DNA from: Georgfuchsia toluolica
GTDB lineage: Bacteria > Pseudomonadota > Gammaproteobacteria > Burkholderiales > Rhodocyclaceae
DNA length: 64,000 bases
Direction of reading: 5' to 3'
NCBI RefSeq assembly: GCF_907163265.1
Contig: NZ_CAJQUM010000001.1
Span: 682,001 to 746,000 of the forward strand
Numbering within the stretch: position 1 is the stretch's first letter; the number at the start of each line of letters is the position of its first letter. The notes under the pieces were generated by a model. The model saw only the letters and a list, made by a program, of their open reading frames with translations. It was not told the DNA's origin and made no database searches. A program made the position numbers and the translations under genes. Positions 17,654-24,959 of the stretch are shown in pieces.

Positions 17654-19165
17654 GTGGAGGTACCCCAGCAGCCCCTTGAGGGTTCGACTCTCGTCCTGCT
17701 GACCCTGGCCCTCGCACTGGCGAGCTTCATGCAGTTGCTCGACACGTCGATTGCCAACGTCTCCATTCCCGCCATCGCAGGCGATCTGGCGGCAAGCCCC
17801 AATCAGGGTACATGGGTGATTACCTCGTTCACCGTCAGCAATGCCATTGCCATGCCCCTGACGGGCTGGTTGTCGCGGCGCTTCGGCGAAGTGCGGGTAT
17901 TCGTGTTTGCTACGGCGCTGTTTACCCTGGCTTCCGGGCTCTGCGGGCTGGCGCCGAACCTTGGCCTGCTGATCGCAGCGCGCGTCATGCAGGGCGCTTT
18001 TGCCGGACCGATGATTCCCTTGTCACAGAGCCTGTTGATCAGCAGCTATCCGCCTGAGCGCAAGACCTTCGCCCTGTCGCTGTGGTCGATGACGGTGGTC
18101 GTTGCTCCCATCATGGGACCCATCATGGGTGGCTGGATTACCGATAATTTCAGTTGGCCGTGGATCTTCTACATCAACCTTCCTGTCGGCCTGCTGGCCG
18201 CATTTCTGACCTGGCAGGCACTTAGGGACAGGGAAAGCGCGATAGTACGTCAGCCTATCGACACGATCGGCCTGATGCTGTTGATCGTCAGTGTCGGTGC
18301 GTTGCAAATCATGCTGGACAAGGGCAACGAAATGGACTGGTTCGAGTCATCCGAAATCGTCGTGCTCGGGCTGGTGGCATTGCTGGGGCTGATTTTTTTC
18401 GTTGTCTGGGAACTGACCGAGCAGCACCCGGTAGTCGATCTGCATCTTTTCAGCGGGCGTAATTTCTTTATTGGCTCGCTCGTGTTCAGTCTTGGCTATA
18501 TGGCGTTCTTCGCCAATATCGTCATTCTGCCGCTGTGGCTGCAGACGAACATGGGCTATACCGCGACTTGGGCGGGCTTGGCGACCGCACCGATCGGCCT
18601 GTTGCCGCTGTTTTTGTCCACATTGCTGGCGCGACACATGCACCGCTCAGATCCCCGTCTCTGGGCTACCGTGGCTTTCGGTGTTTTTGGGGCGACGGCT
18701 TACTGGTTCAGCGGCTTCAACACCGATATCGCCTTCTCGAATATCGTCATACCACGCTTCATCCAGGGCATCGGCATTTTGACGTTCTTCGTTCCATTGA
18801 CGACGCTGACCCTGGCCGGGTTGCCACCGCAATTGATGGCGAGCGCTGCGGGATTGATGGCATTTACCCGCTTCGTTGCTGCAAGTATCGGTGTTTCATT
18901 AAGTATCGCTTATTGGGAGCATCGCACGGCCTATCACCACAGTACCCTGGTCGAGAACGCAACGCCATATTCGCCGGTCACGGCAGATACCCTTTCCGCC
19001 GCTCAATCGGTCGGTTTCGACGCGACTACGGGCCTGACCATGATCGACCGTATGGCGCATCAACAGGCCGTCATGTTGGCGACCAACGACTTCTTTCTGG
19101 TCTCCGCGGGTATCTTTGTTGTGCTGATGTTTTCCGTTTGGTTTGCCCGCGCGCCCAAGGCTTGA
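17654..19165 (+). CDS. EmrB/QacA-type drug:proton antiporter (DHA2 MFS, 14 TM)
   Basis: Inner-membrane antiporter of 503 aa with about 14 hydrophobic segments. Family signatures: LDTSIANVSIPAIAGDL in TM1 (motif D1), GWLSRRFGEVRVF in loop 2-3 and APIMGPIMGGWI in TM5 (motif C of antiporters). A GTG start two bases after the adaptor stop makes co-translation likely. Together with the adaptor and the outer-membrane channel it forms an EmrAB-TolC-type system. Substrates cannot be inferred. Confidence 0.93.
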   Translation: MEVPQQPLEGSTLVLLTLALALASFMQLLDTSIANVSIPAIAGDLAASPNQGTWVITSFTVSNAIAMPLTGWLSRRFGEVRVFVFATALFTLASGLCGLAPNLGLLIAARVMQGAFAGPMIPLSQSLLISSYPPERKTFALSLWSMTVVVAPIMGPIMGGWITDNFSWPWIFYINLPVGLLAAFLTWQALRDRESAIVRQPIDTIGLMLLIVSVGALQIMLDKGNEMDWFESSEIVVLGLVALLGLIFFVVWELTEQHPVVDLHLFSGRNFFIGSLVFSLGYMAFFANIVILPLWLQTNMGYTATWAGLATAPIGLLPLFLSTLLARHMHRSDPRLWATVAFGVFGATAYWFSGFNTDIAFSNIVIPRFIQGIGILTFFVPLTTLTLAGLPPQLMASAAGLMAFTRFVAASIGVSLSIAYWEHRTAYHHSTLVENATPYSPVTADTLSAAQSVGFDATTGLTMIDRMAHQQAVMLATNDFFLVSAGIFVVLMFSVWFARAPKA

Positions 19166-19346
19166 GTTGAGTAAACGCCATCACTTATCTCCCTGTCCGA
19201 TTCGCAAAGCAAGCTCTGGTGAAATTTGATCCAAGTCATTCGAAGAAAATAGGTTAATCAGGTACTATGAAGTTGAAACCCAGCTTTAGTCACTGACCTT
19301 GGTTGTCAAGCAGTTAGATATTACTAACCACTACGAAGAGGTTTTT

Positions 19347-19793
19347 ATGTTTAAACATATATTGGTTCCTACTGATGGCTCCGAGTTGTCCGACCTGGCT
19401 GTTCGACGCGCCATATCCTTGGCCAAGGCGGGGGGGGCCACGATCACATTTTTTTTTGCCAGGCCCAATACTGCTGCTTCCATATATGGCGAAACCGCGC
19501 TGCTGCGGAGCATGGATCCGGAGGTGCTAGAGCAGGTAGTCCATGGACGAGCCCAGGAAATATTGGCCAAGGCGGAATCATTGGCAAAAGAGGCAGGAGT
19601 CGCATTCGATTCACTGTCGTCGGCTTCCAACGGCGAACCCTACGAAGGGATTATAGAAACGGCTTCAGAAAGAGGTTGCGACTTGATCCTGATGGCATCC
19701 CATGGTTATCGTGGTATAAAGGGGCTCCTACTCGGCTCACAGACGCAGAAGGTACTTATTTATTCCAAGATACCTGTGCTCGTCTACAGATAG
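19347..19793 (+). CDS. Universal stress protein, UspA family
   Basis: Single Usp domain of 148 aa starting MFKHILVPTDGSELS. The ATP-binding motif GYRGIKGLLLGSQTQKVL near the C-terminus has the G-x2-G-x9-GS pattern, so an ATP-binding type is likely. I chose ATG 19347, preceded by GAAGAGG, over an upstream start. It stands alone between the efflux operon and a convergent lysR gene. An eight-base T run (19448-19455) lies within the coding sequence. Confidence 0.9.
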   Translation: MFKHILVPTDGSELSDLAVRRAISLAKAGGATITFFFARPNTAASIYGETALLRSMDPEVLEQVVHGRAQEILAKAESLAKEAGVAFDSLSSASNGEPYEGIIETASERGCDLILMASHGYRGIKGLLLGSQTQKVLIYSKIPVLVYR

Positions 19794-19879
19794 AGGACTT
19801 CCTGCAACTTGGCTTAGCTCGCCGATTGTCTGTGGCGAACTCAACCGGTCGACGCAACACATGTGAACTGCTAGCAGGA

Positions 19880-20824
19880 TCAGGTTTCCAAAGATATGCT
19901 GCCGGAAATCTCTTTTGAATTCTCAAACGCACCAGCCAGCGCTGCTTCAAGCATGTCAATGAAAGCCCGTGTCTTCGCAGGCATCAGACGGCGCCCTGGA
20001 AATACGGCCCAAGCGGTGTGCGAAGGCAAATACCAGTCGGGCATCACACGGCGTAGTTCGCCGCAACGAACGCTTGGCACTGCAAAATAATCGGGGACTG
20101 CAGCGATGCCGGCGCCTTTACGCGCCAAGTCAATCAACAGTTCAGGAGCGTTAGCGGCTGTACTTCCCGGTGGAATACCTTCCCATCGCCGGTTGCCATA
20201 CGTCAAGGTCCATGCAACCGGTTCACCATTGCGCCCGAGCAAACGCAGCGCATCGTGCTGAGGAAGGTCATCAGGCGATGCCGGATGACCGCGTTCTGCC
20301 AGATAGGAAGGAGCTGCGTAGAGCCCGCTGGTGAACACGGCGATGCGCCGCGCGGTGAGCAGCGTATCGTCGGGCAGGTCGCCCATGCGCACCGCAAGAT
20401 CAAAATTTTCTCCGAGCAGATCGACGCGCCGCGGCGAGAGATCGAGTTCCAGGGACACCGCCGGATGGAGCGCGATGAACGCCGCCAGCATATCGGTCAG
20501 CAGCAGGGTCGCGAAATCGTTTGGCATGGATACCCGCAGCCGGCCACTGGGACGCACCTGGCGGTATTCGCTCAGGGCCTTTACGGCATCGACTTCAGCG
20601 GCTACCTGACGGGCGTGTTCGAGGAGTTGCTGACCGAACTCGGTCAAGGAGAGACGGCGGGTCGTGCGCAGCATCAGCCGTTCCCCCAGTTGTTCTTCTA
20701 GCAGGGAGATACGTCGCGACATCGTGGATTTGGGTAAACCAATGTGTTCGGCCGCACGGCTAAAGCTGCCTGCTTCAGCGACACGAGCGAAGATCAGCAA
20801 ATCATTTGGCTCAAATTGTTCCAT
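19880..20824 (-). CDS. LysR family transcriptional regulator
   Basis: LTTR of about 314 aa. The N-terminal winged helix includes FARVAEAGSFSRAAEHIGLPKS, followed by the linker helix and an effector-binding domain (from about residue 90) beginning GRLRVSMPNDF. ATG 20824 (MEQFEPNDL) is chosen; an ATG seven codons upstream is possible. It is divergent from azoR across about 95 bp, the usual arrangement for a LysR controlling the adjacent operon, probably in response to quinones, azo compounds or electrophiles. Confidence 0.92.
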   Translation of the reverse strand: MEQFEPNDLLIFARVAEAGSFSRAAEHIGLPKSTMSRRISLLEEQLGERLMLRTTRRLSLTEFGQQLLEHARQVAAEVDAVKALSEYRQVRPSGRLRVSMPNDFATLLLTDMLAAFIALHPAVSLELDLSPRRVDLLGENFDLAVRMGDLPDDTLLTARRIAVFTSGLYAAPSYLAERGHPASPDDLPQHDALRLLGRNGEPVAWTLTYGNRRWEGIPPGSTAANAPELLIDLARKGAGIAAVPDYFAVPSVRCGELRRVMPDWYLPSHTAWAVFPGRRLMPAKTRAFIDMLEAALAGAFENSKEISGSISLET

Positions 20825-20919
20825 ATATAGAACAATGTTATCCATTTTGAGGACTTCCGCAAGCCTTTTAACATCAATACAGTACGGCTTAGGTCATCAT
20901 CAACCCAAAGGAGATACAA

Positions 20920-21519
20920 ATGAACATCCTGCAAATCAACGCCAGTGCTCGCCGCGAAGGTGCAAATTCGACGCGGGTGGCGAATTCCATCGTTGCGCGC
21001 CTGCAGTTGGCCAATCCAGCCGCAAAACTGACGCTACGCGATTTTTCCAGCAATCCGCATCCGATCCTGGACGAAGCGACCCTCGGCGCTTTGTTTACCC
21101 CGGCCGAGAAGCTCACGCCTGATCAAGCGGCACGTGTAGCCCTTGATAACGCACTGATTGCCGAAGTGCAGGCAGCCGACGTACTCGTGCTCGGCGTGCC
21201 GATGTACAACTTCGGTGTGCCGGCGCAGCTGAAGAACTGGATAGACGCCATTGCACGCAACGGCGTGACTTTCCGCTATACCGAAAAAGGCCCGGAGGGT
21301 CTGCTAACAGGCAAGAAAGTCTATGTCGGCCTGGCGCGAGGTGGTCGCTACCGCGGCACCGAGGGTGACAGCCAGGTTCCTTATCTCAAAACCGTTCTTG
21401 GCTTTCTGGGAATGACCGACGTGCATTTCATCTACGCGGAAGGTCTGAACATGGGGCCGGAAGCTGCTGAGCAGGGATTTGCGCAAGCCGCCGCCGATCT
21501 TGCCGCAGCATTTGCCTGA
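20920..21519 (+). CDS. azoR: FMN-dependent NADH-azoreductase / quinone reductase
   Basis: Flavodoxin-fold oxidoreductase (199 aa) reducing quinones and azo compounds in two-electron steps. The FMN phosphate site is [14 protein letters not shown], the isoalloxazine loop is [18 protein letters not shown], and [22 protein letters not shown] is broken here to its key GGRY element. The ATG follows AAAGGAG. Divergent lysR upstream and pirin downstream; this trio is a common oxidative or electrophile stress arrangement. Confidence 0.92.
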   Translation: MNILQINASARREGANSTRVANSIVARLQLANPAAKLTLRDFSSNPHPILDEATLGALFTPAEKLTPDQAARVALDNALIAEVQAADVLVLGVPMYNFGVPAQLKNWIDAIARNGVTFRYTEKGPEGLLTGKKVYVGLARGGRYRGTEGDSQVPYLKTVLGFLGMTDVHFIYAEGLNMGPEAAEQGFAQAAADLAAAFA

Positions 21520-21567
21520 GATTGAAGCCATAAAGTAAAAACCACCTGCGACAGCAAAGGAGTTGCC

Positions 21568-22443
21568 ATGACGACGAATCACGCCCGCATTACGGAACAG
21601 GTCAGCCGATCCCGTGTCATCGAACGGTTGGTTGCCGGCACAGCAACTTCTGACGGTGCTGGCGTCAAGCTGACCCGGGTGCTAACGCAGCCGTTGCAAC
21701 GCCGCCTCGATCCATTCCTTATGCTCGATGCCTTTGGTAGCGACAAACCGGATGACTACATCGCCGGCTTTCCAGACCATCCGCACCGCGGTTTCGAGAC
21801 CGTGACCTACATGATTGCCGGCTGCATGCGGCATCGCGATAGCGGGGGTCATGAGGGTTTGCTGGAAAACGGTGGCGTGCAATGGATGACTGCCGGCCGC
21901 GGCGTGATTCATTCCGAGATCCCTCAGCAGGAAGAAGGTGTGATGGAAGGCTTTCAATTGTGGCTAAACCTGCCAAGCCAGGACAAAATGATCGCACCCT
22001 GGTATCAGGATTTCGCTGCCGCCGATTTGCCGCGTTTCGTCACCGATGCGGACGTTGAGGCAACCGTGATCGCCGGCGAGAGCCACGGTATTCAAGGCGC
22101 GGTGACTCGCGCTGCGACAGCACCCCTCTATCTGGACTTGCATATGCCTGCCGGTACTGGCTTTAGGCAGCGGCTCCCGGTGGGGCATAACGCGTTTATC
22201 TACGTGTATCGCGGCGAGATAAGTATTGGCGGGGATAAGGTACCGGTACAGCGCATGGCGATTCTCGCCAATGACGTTAATGCCGAAGGAGTAGTGATCG
22301 AAGCTGCTGATGAGGCAAAGGTCTTGCTAATCGCTGGTCGCCCGCTAAATGAACCGATCGCTCAGTACGGCCCGTTCGTGATGAACACGGAACAAGAGAT
22401 TTACCAGGCACTAAACGACTATCGTGATGGGCGCCTGGCTTGA
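21568..22443 (+). CDS. Pirin family protein (bicupin, possible quercetin dioxygenase)
   Basis: Two-cupin protein of 291 aa. The N-terminal cupin carries the metal ligands in FPDHPHRGFETVTYM and the later GRGVIHSEIP. The C-terminal cupin has LPVGHNAFIYVYRGE. Pirins bind Fe(II) and some cleave flavonols or bind regulators. It begins 48 bases after azoR with an AAAGGAG ribosome-binding site, so it is probably co-transcribed with it. Confidence 0.9.
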   Translation: MTTNHARITEQVSRSRVIERLVAGTATSDGAGVKLTRVLTQPLQRRLDPFLMLDAFGSDKPDDYIAGFPDHPHRGFETVTYMIAGCMRHRDSGGHEGLLENGGVQWMTAGRGVIHSEIPQQEEGVMEGFQLWLNLPSQDKMIAPWYQDFAAADLPRFVTDADVEATVIAGESHGIQGAVTRAATAPLYLDLHMPAGTGFRQRLPVGHNAFIYVYRGEISIGGDKVPVQRMAILANDVNAEGVVIEAADEAKVLLIAGRPLNEPIAQYGPFVMNTEQEIYQALNDYRDGRLA

Positions 22444-22499
22444 CGTCTCACTTTACTTTTCTTAGGAAACAATTCGAGCTATTCGGCTGATAATGTCAA

Positions 22500-22664
22500 A
22501 TGAAAGAAAGGAGCGGCAGCCCTAATTCAATCACGGTGACCGGCGATAAGAAATACCAGCCGGTCAGAAAGGATGGTCACTGCAACATTAACGAAATCAA
22601 AAAACACTTTCTTGCTCAAATCCATCGATTCATCACAGATGGCTTTGCCGGGTGCTTACACTAA
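22500..22664 (+). CDS. Possible short ORF of 54 aa, unrecognised
   Basis: An ATG-to-TAA frame beginning MKERSGSPNS and containing QPVRKDGHCNINEIKKHF. It has no good ribosome-binding site, lies opposite the ccdB stub and occupies part of the 230-bp gap between pirin and ccdA. It may be spurious or a gene fragment. Confidence 0.25.
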   Translation: MKERSGSPNSITVTGDKKYQPVRKDGHCNINEIKKHFLAQIHRFITDGFAGCLH

Positions 22665-22674
22665 ATCTGGTCAT
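22633..22674 (-). pseudogene. Probable ccdB toxin remnant (5' stub)
   Basis: Immediately after ccdA, overlapping its stop (TAATG), an ATG opens MTRFSVSTRQSHL-stop. CcdB toxins begin with M-x-R/Q-F-x-V-Y, are about 100 aa and overlap ccdA in exactly this way. Only 13 codons are open, and I could not find the rest of CcdB in any frame between 22444 and 22633. This suggests the toxin has been lost while the antitoxin remains. Confidence 0.45.
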
Positions 22675-22925
22675 TAGAACATCCTGTACTTTTCTAATGG
22701 CAGTCCATGTTGTTCCACATAAGCATTTGAACTTTCGATGGCTTCCCAATTCTCCTTCAACCAAAGTTCAGCGCGTTTTTCCGCGACGGCCTTGGCTACT
22801 CCAGCTTCAGCCGCCTGCGAAACGTTGATGCGCAACTCCTTGGCTTCAGCAAGAAGGTTCTCCGCCAGAGACACGTTGGTCGCCTTCTTGGCGGCATTTG
22901 CGTAGTTGCCAGTCATCGTTGCCAT
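22674..22925 (-). CDS. CcdA-like antitoxin (orphan)
   Basis: Small 83-aa protein. The N-terminal part (residues 12-50: KATNVSLAENLLAEAKEL then NVSQAAEAG) matches the ribbon-helix-helix DNA-binding domain of CcdA. The C-terminal AELWLKENWEAIESSNAYVE and GLPLEKYRMF match the CcdB-binding tail. The start at 22925 is supported by GGAGG six bases upstream. Normally it neutralises the gyrase poison CcdB and represses its own promoter. Here no intact ccdB follows. It may protect against a CcdB on an incoming element or be a leftover of a plasmid or island. Confidence 0.82.
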   Translation of the reverse strand: MATMTGNYANAAKKATNVSLAENLLAEAKELRINVSQAAEAGVAKAVAEKRAELWLKENWEAIESSNAYVEQHGLPLEKYRMF

Positions 22926-22940
22926 GCAAAACCTCCTTTC

Positions 22941-22976
22941 AAATGCACATTTGTAGTAATGACACAAATGCGCATT
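22941..22976 (-). promoter_or_regulatory. Candidate CcdA operator
   Basis: Two near-palindromic boxes, AAATGCACATTT (22941-22952) and AATGCGCATT (22967-22976), lie 25 bp apart just upstream of the ccdA ribosome-binding site. Ribbon-helix-helix antitoxins bind such short palindromes, so this is a likely autoregulatory site. Confidence 0.5.
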
Positions 22977-23296
22977 ACCAGCAACATCTGAGGCGTGTGA
23001 ACGTGTTTGCATTGTGTTGCTCCTTTGATTGAAAATTGCGGAACCGCACCATCCTCTGATAGGGAATGACTAAGCTTTCCCGCGGGGTTTGAGATGTGAG
23101 TCCTCAAGCTGTATGGCTTTTTTGGACAAGCGTTCAGTCTAGAACTGAAGCGCAGACTGAGATTTGCTGGGATGCGTACCGATGAAAGCCTGGTAGCGGT
23201 TACGAGACGGCAAGCCGGCTCATGGTTTCGTACTGCTTGCTGCGTTCGCCAATACTGGCCAGGCTGAACTCACCTGTGACGCCAAAGGTTAAGACT
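22977..23296. other. Gene-poor left flank of the prophage
   Basis: No convincing gene. On the minus strand a short open stretch (from the att arm to about 23,211) reads LAVLTFGVTGEFSLASIGE but has no clear start or family, so I do not annotate it. Confidence 0.35.
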
Positions 23297-23325
23297 GCAA
23301 GCCATATCACTTCTGAAAACAGTAA
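23297..23325 (+). other. Left attachment site of the inovirus (attL)
   Basis: Contains the 18-bp CACTTCTGAAAACAGTAA (23308-23325), repeated directly at 29197-29214. It also carries a 23-bp arm (23297-23319, starting GCAAGCCATATC) whose exact inverted copy lies at 29215-29237. With the following GTAGCAGAACT the core reads as 11 bp, a 6-bp centre (CAGTAA) and an imperfect 11-bp inverted arm, the architecture of XerCD dif-like sites. Its bases differ from the classical dif consensus. Confidence 0.75.
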
Positions 23326-23633
23326 GTAGCAGAACTGTCATACGTCATTATTTCGTCTGCGTATGATTCTGGCGTATAGAAATTAGCGGTTATTGCCGTT
23401 GCAAGAATTACAGCGGCATGTTTGGCAAAAGGGCTGCGCATTCTCGCCCTGATGACATCGCCAAAATCTAATTTGGCTATTTCCGCAAGTTTTTCGCAAG
23501 CTCTATCAGGTAGTCCGCGCCTACCAGCTTTTGCATCGCTGATCATTGTTTTTGGAACATTGATTTCGTTGGCTAGTTTGGTGGGGCCGCCAACTACTTT
23601 TTCCGCTGTTTCAATCACTTGTCTAAATTCCAT
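23307..23633 (-). CDS. Inovirus repressor-like HTH protein
   Basis: 108-aa protein with an N-terminal helix-turn-helix (residues 5-55: GGPTKLANEINVPKTMISDA, then GRRGLPDRACEKLAEIA). This is followed by a region containing a hydrophobic stretch (HAAVILATAITANFY) that could anchor it. It is divergent from the structural genes, the position of RstR-type immunity repressors in filamentous phages. It starts after AAGGAG at an ATG facing a perfect 20-bp palindrome. Its stop codon lies in the left att repeat. Confidence 0.75.
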   Translation of the reverse strand: MEFRQVIETAEKVVGGPTKLANEINVPKTMISDAKAGRRGLPDRACEKLAEIAKLDFGDVIRARMRSPFAKHAAVILATAITANFYTPESYADEIMTYDSSATYCFQK

Positions 23634-23643
23634 GTTTTTCTCC

Positions 23644-23673
23644 TTGACAGTACAACAATTGTTGTACTAGATT
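23644..23673 (+). promoter_or_regulatory. Inovirus early promoter with palindromic operator
   Basis: The perfect 20-bp palindrome AGTACAACAATTGTTGTACT (23649-23668) lies between a consensus -35 TTGACA (23644-23649) and a -10-like TAGATT (18-bp spacing) on the plus strand. It also abuts the repressor's own ribosome-binding site on the minus strand. A second partial palindrome, AGCAATTGCT, lies at 23700-23709. This is the expected layout of a lysogeny operator controlling both directions. Confidence 0.65.
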
Positions 23674-23772
23674 TCGTCCTGTACAGCGTTTGTTGAATTC
23701 AGCAATTGCTGACTACACCCGCCTTATAGCCTCGTCGGGGCAGGGCGTCAACCATCCTAGAAGGGGAAAAAA

Positions 23773-24042
23773 ATGGCTAATCCAACTGGATCAATTCAAA
23801 TCATCGAAGTCGAAGAGCTCGTTTCTAAAAAGACTGGCAAGCCCTACAAAGTCGCCAAGTGCATTCAAACCCGGCCTGATGGTCATATCAACGTAGGCAA
23901 GATTTTCATTCGTGAGGGGCAACCGGCTACTCAAGGGGTCTACATGCCGACCTATCAGGATGTAGAGCGCGATGGCTGGATCACTCCGGTTATCGTTGAG
24001 CTTCGGCCTGTTCCTGCGGTAGCGGCTTCGAAAGCTGCGTAA
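23773..24042 (+). CDS. Probable inovirus single-stranded DNA-binding protein
   Basis: Acidic-basic 89-aa protein, MANPTGSIQIIEVEELVSKK, rich in predicted beta strands with aromatic and basic residues. It sits where filamentous phages encode the gV-type protein that coats the ssDNA genome and controls translation. ATG 23773 follows AAGGGG. Function is inferred from position, size and beta-rich character; I see no diagnostic motif. The next gene's ATG overlaps its stop (TAATG). Confidence 0.55.
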   Translation: MANPTGSIQIIEVEELVSKKTGKPYKVAKCIQTRPDGHINVGKIFIREGQPATQGVYMPTYQDVERDGWITPVIVELRPVPAVAASKAA

Positions 24043-24230
24043 TGCATTCCATCATATCGGGTGACTTAGTTGAACTAGGTGAGTTTGACACGGAACACAC
24101 CTGTATCTGGTGCAAGGAATTGGACAATCTAGGTGTCATTCACGAAGGGGATTTTCTCTGCATGGCTTGTCTCATGCGTGCGGTTCGGTTGGGTTTTCTT
24201 TCTCCTCCAGTGGAAGTGACACGGCAATAA
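24042..24230 (+). CDS. Small zinc-ribbon-like inovirus protein
   Basis: 62 aa with two CxxC pairs, CIWC (about residues 21-24) and CMAC (about 40-43), spaced like a zinc ribbon, preceded by an acidic segment. It overlaps the stop of the preceding gene by one base. Role unknown; possibly a regulator or DNA-binding accessory protein. Confidence 0.65.
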   Translation: MHSIISGDLVELGEFDTEHTCIWCKELDNLGVIHEGDFLCMACLMRAVRLGFLSPPVEVTRQ

Positions 24231-24346
24231 TTTATTTTGAAGAATATGCCATTTAGCAATGGGCTAAAGGTAAATGGGGTTCTTGGTGAAGGCGGCATCG
24301 AGAGAAGTTTTCCCCACATCCTCCGCTATTAATGGAGCAAATTGAA
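24231..24346. other. Leader of the inovirus coat gene
   Basis: A 116-bp non-coding gap before the major coat gene. Strong coat expression in related phages relies on a promoter and terminator in this area. I see no clear hairpin. Confidence 0.35.
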
Positions 24347-24556
24347 ATGCGTGCATATTTTGAAAAGCAAGGAAAGAAACTCGGTCTGACTGGTGCTGCT
24401 CTGCTGGCGTTTGTCAATCAATGTCTCGCTGCGGTTCCGGCTGAAGTCACTACGGCCATGGGCGACATGAAAACTGACGGCATTGCTGTTGCTACCGCCT
24501 TTTTGGTGGCAACGATTGCCATCATTGCCTTCAAGTTCATGAAGAAGGGCACCTAA
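24347..24556 (+). CDS. Inovirus major coat protein precursor (pVIII-like)
   Basis: 69-aa precursor. Basic N-terminus and hydrophobic signal (KKLGLTGAALLAFVNQCLA) end at a likely leader peptidase site AA-VPAEV around residue 27. The mature peptide of about 43 residues has an acidic amphipathic start, one membrane helix (GIAVATAFLVATIAIIAF) and a basic tail KFMKKGT, exactly the pVIII layout. I prefer ATG 24347 over 24332 because GGAGC lies upstream. Thousands of copies would form the virion tube. Confidence 0.9.
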   Translation: MRAYFEKQGKKLGLTGAALLAFVNQCLAAVPAEVTTAMGDMKTDGIAVATAFLVATIAIIAFKFMKKGT

Positions 24557-24558
24557 GC

Positions 24559-24894
24559 ATGTCGGCTACCGGGGCCATTTTCGAGGGTCGCTGTCTCTCC
24601 AGTAATGCGGAGGCAGTCGATGCGTATTACTCGAAAGCGGCTCCGGTTCTTGTTCCGGGTTCTACCAGTTATTTAAATCAGTTCGTCAAGGATGCCGGTG
24701 TCTGGTATCAAAAGTCATACAGCATAGATGGCTCTGGTACTCAAACTCTGCGTTATTCGATTGCTGCGCCGTCTATTACCTTTGATTCTTGCGATATGAC
24801 AGAGCCGTTTTTCGATGGTCTGTCAGTGGGTTGGATGATAGCGGCGGCAATGGTGGCGGCTGCGGCTGTAATGTTCATGCGTCGGGGGTTGTGA
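24559..24894 (+). CDS. Inovirus minor membrane/coat protein
   Basis: 111 aa, starting two bases after the coat gene. Polar N-terminal region with two cysteines (C13 and one near C78), then a single C-terminal membrane helix (GWMIAAAMVAAAAVMFM) and RRGL tail. No recognised family. Size, orientation and position suggest a minor virion or assembly protein. Confidence 0.6.
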   Translation: MSATGAIFEGRCLSSNAEAVDAYYSKAAPVLVPGSTSYLNQFVKDAGVWYQKSYSIDGSGTQTLRYSIAAPSITFDSCDMTEPFFDGLSVGWMIAAAMVAAAAVMFMRRGL

Positions 24895-24959
24895 TGGAAC
24901 ATTTATTCATGGTGGGAATATTGCTGGTTCTCTTGCCGATCTGGGTAATCCTCAAATGA
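24894..24959 (+). CDS. Tiny 21-aa membrane peptide, pVII/pIX-like
   Basis: The frame MEHLFMVGILLVLLPIWVILK overlaps the previous stop (ATGA-type) and the next start (ATGA-type), so it is locked into the translational chain of the operon. It is essentially one transmembrane helix with a Lys tail. Filamentous phages encode two such 30-odd-residue virion-tip proteins, pVII and pIX, at this place. Too short for similarity-based proof. Confidence 0.6.
   Translation: MEHLFMVGILLVLLPIWVILK

Noticed and set aside
22500..22664. Resemblance of VRKDGHCNIN to the N-terminus of eukaryotic inward-rectifier potassium channels
   Set aside because: Only about ten residues match, no membrane helix follows and there is no ribosome-binding site. 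Chance is the simplest explanation.
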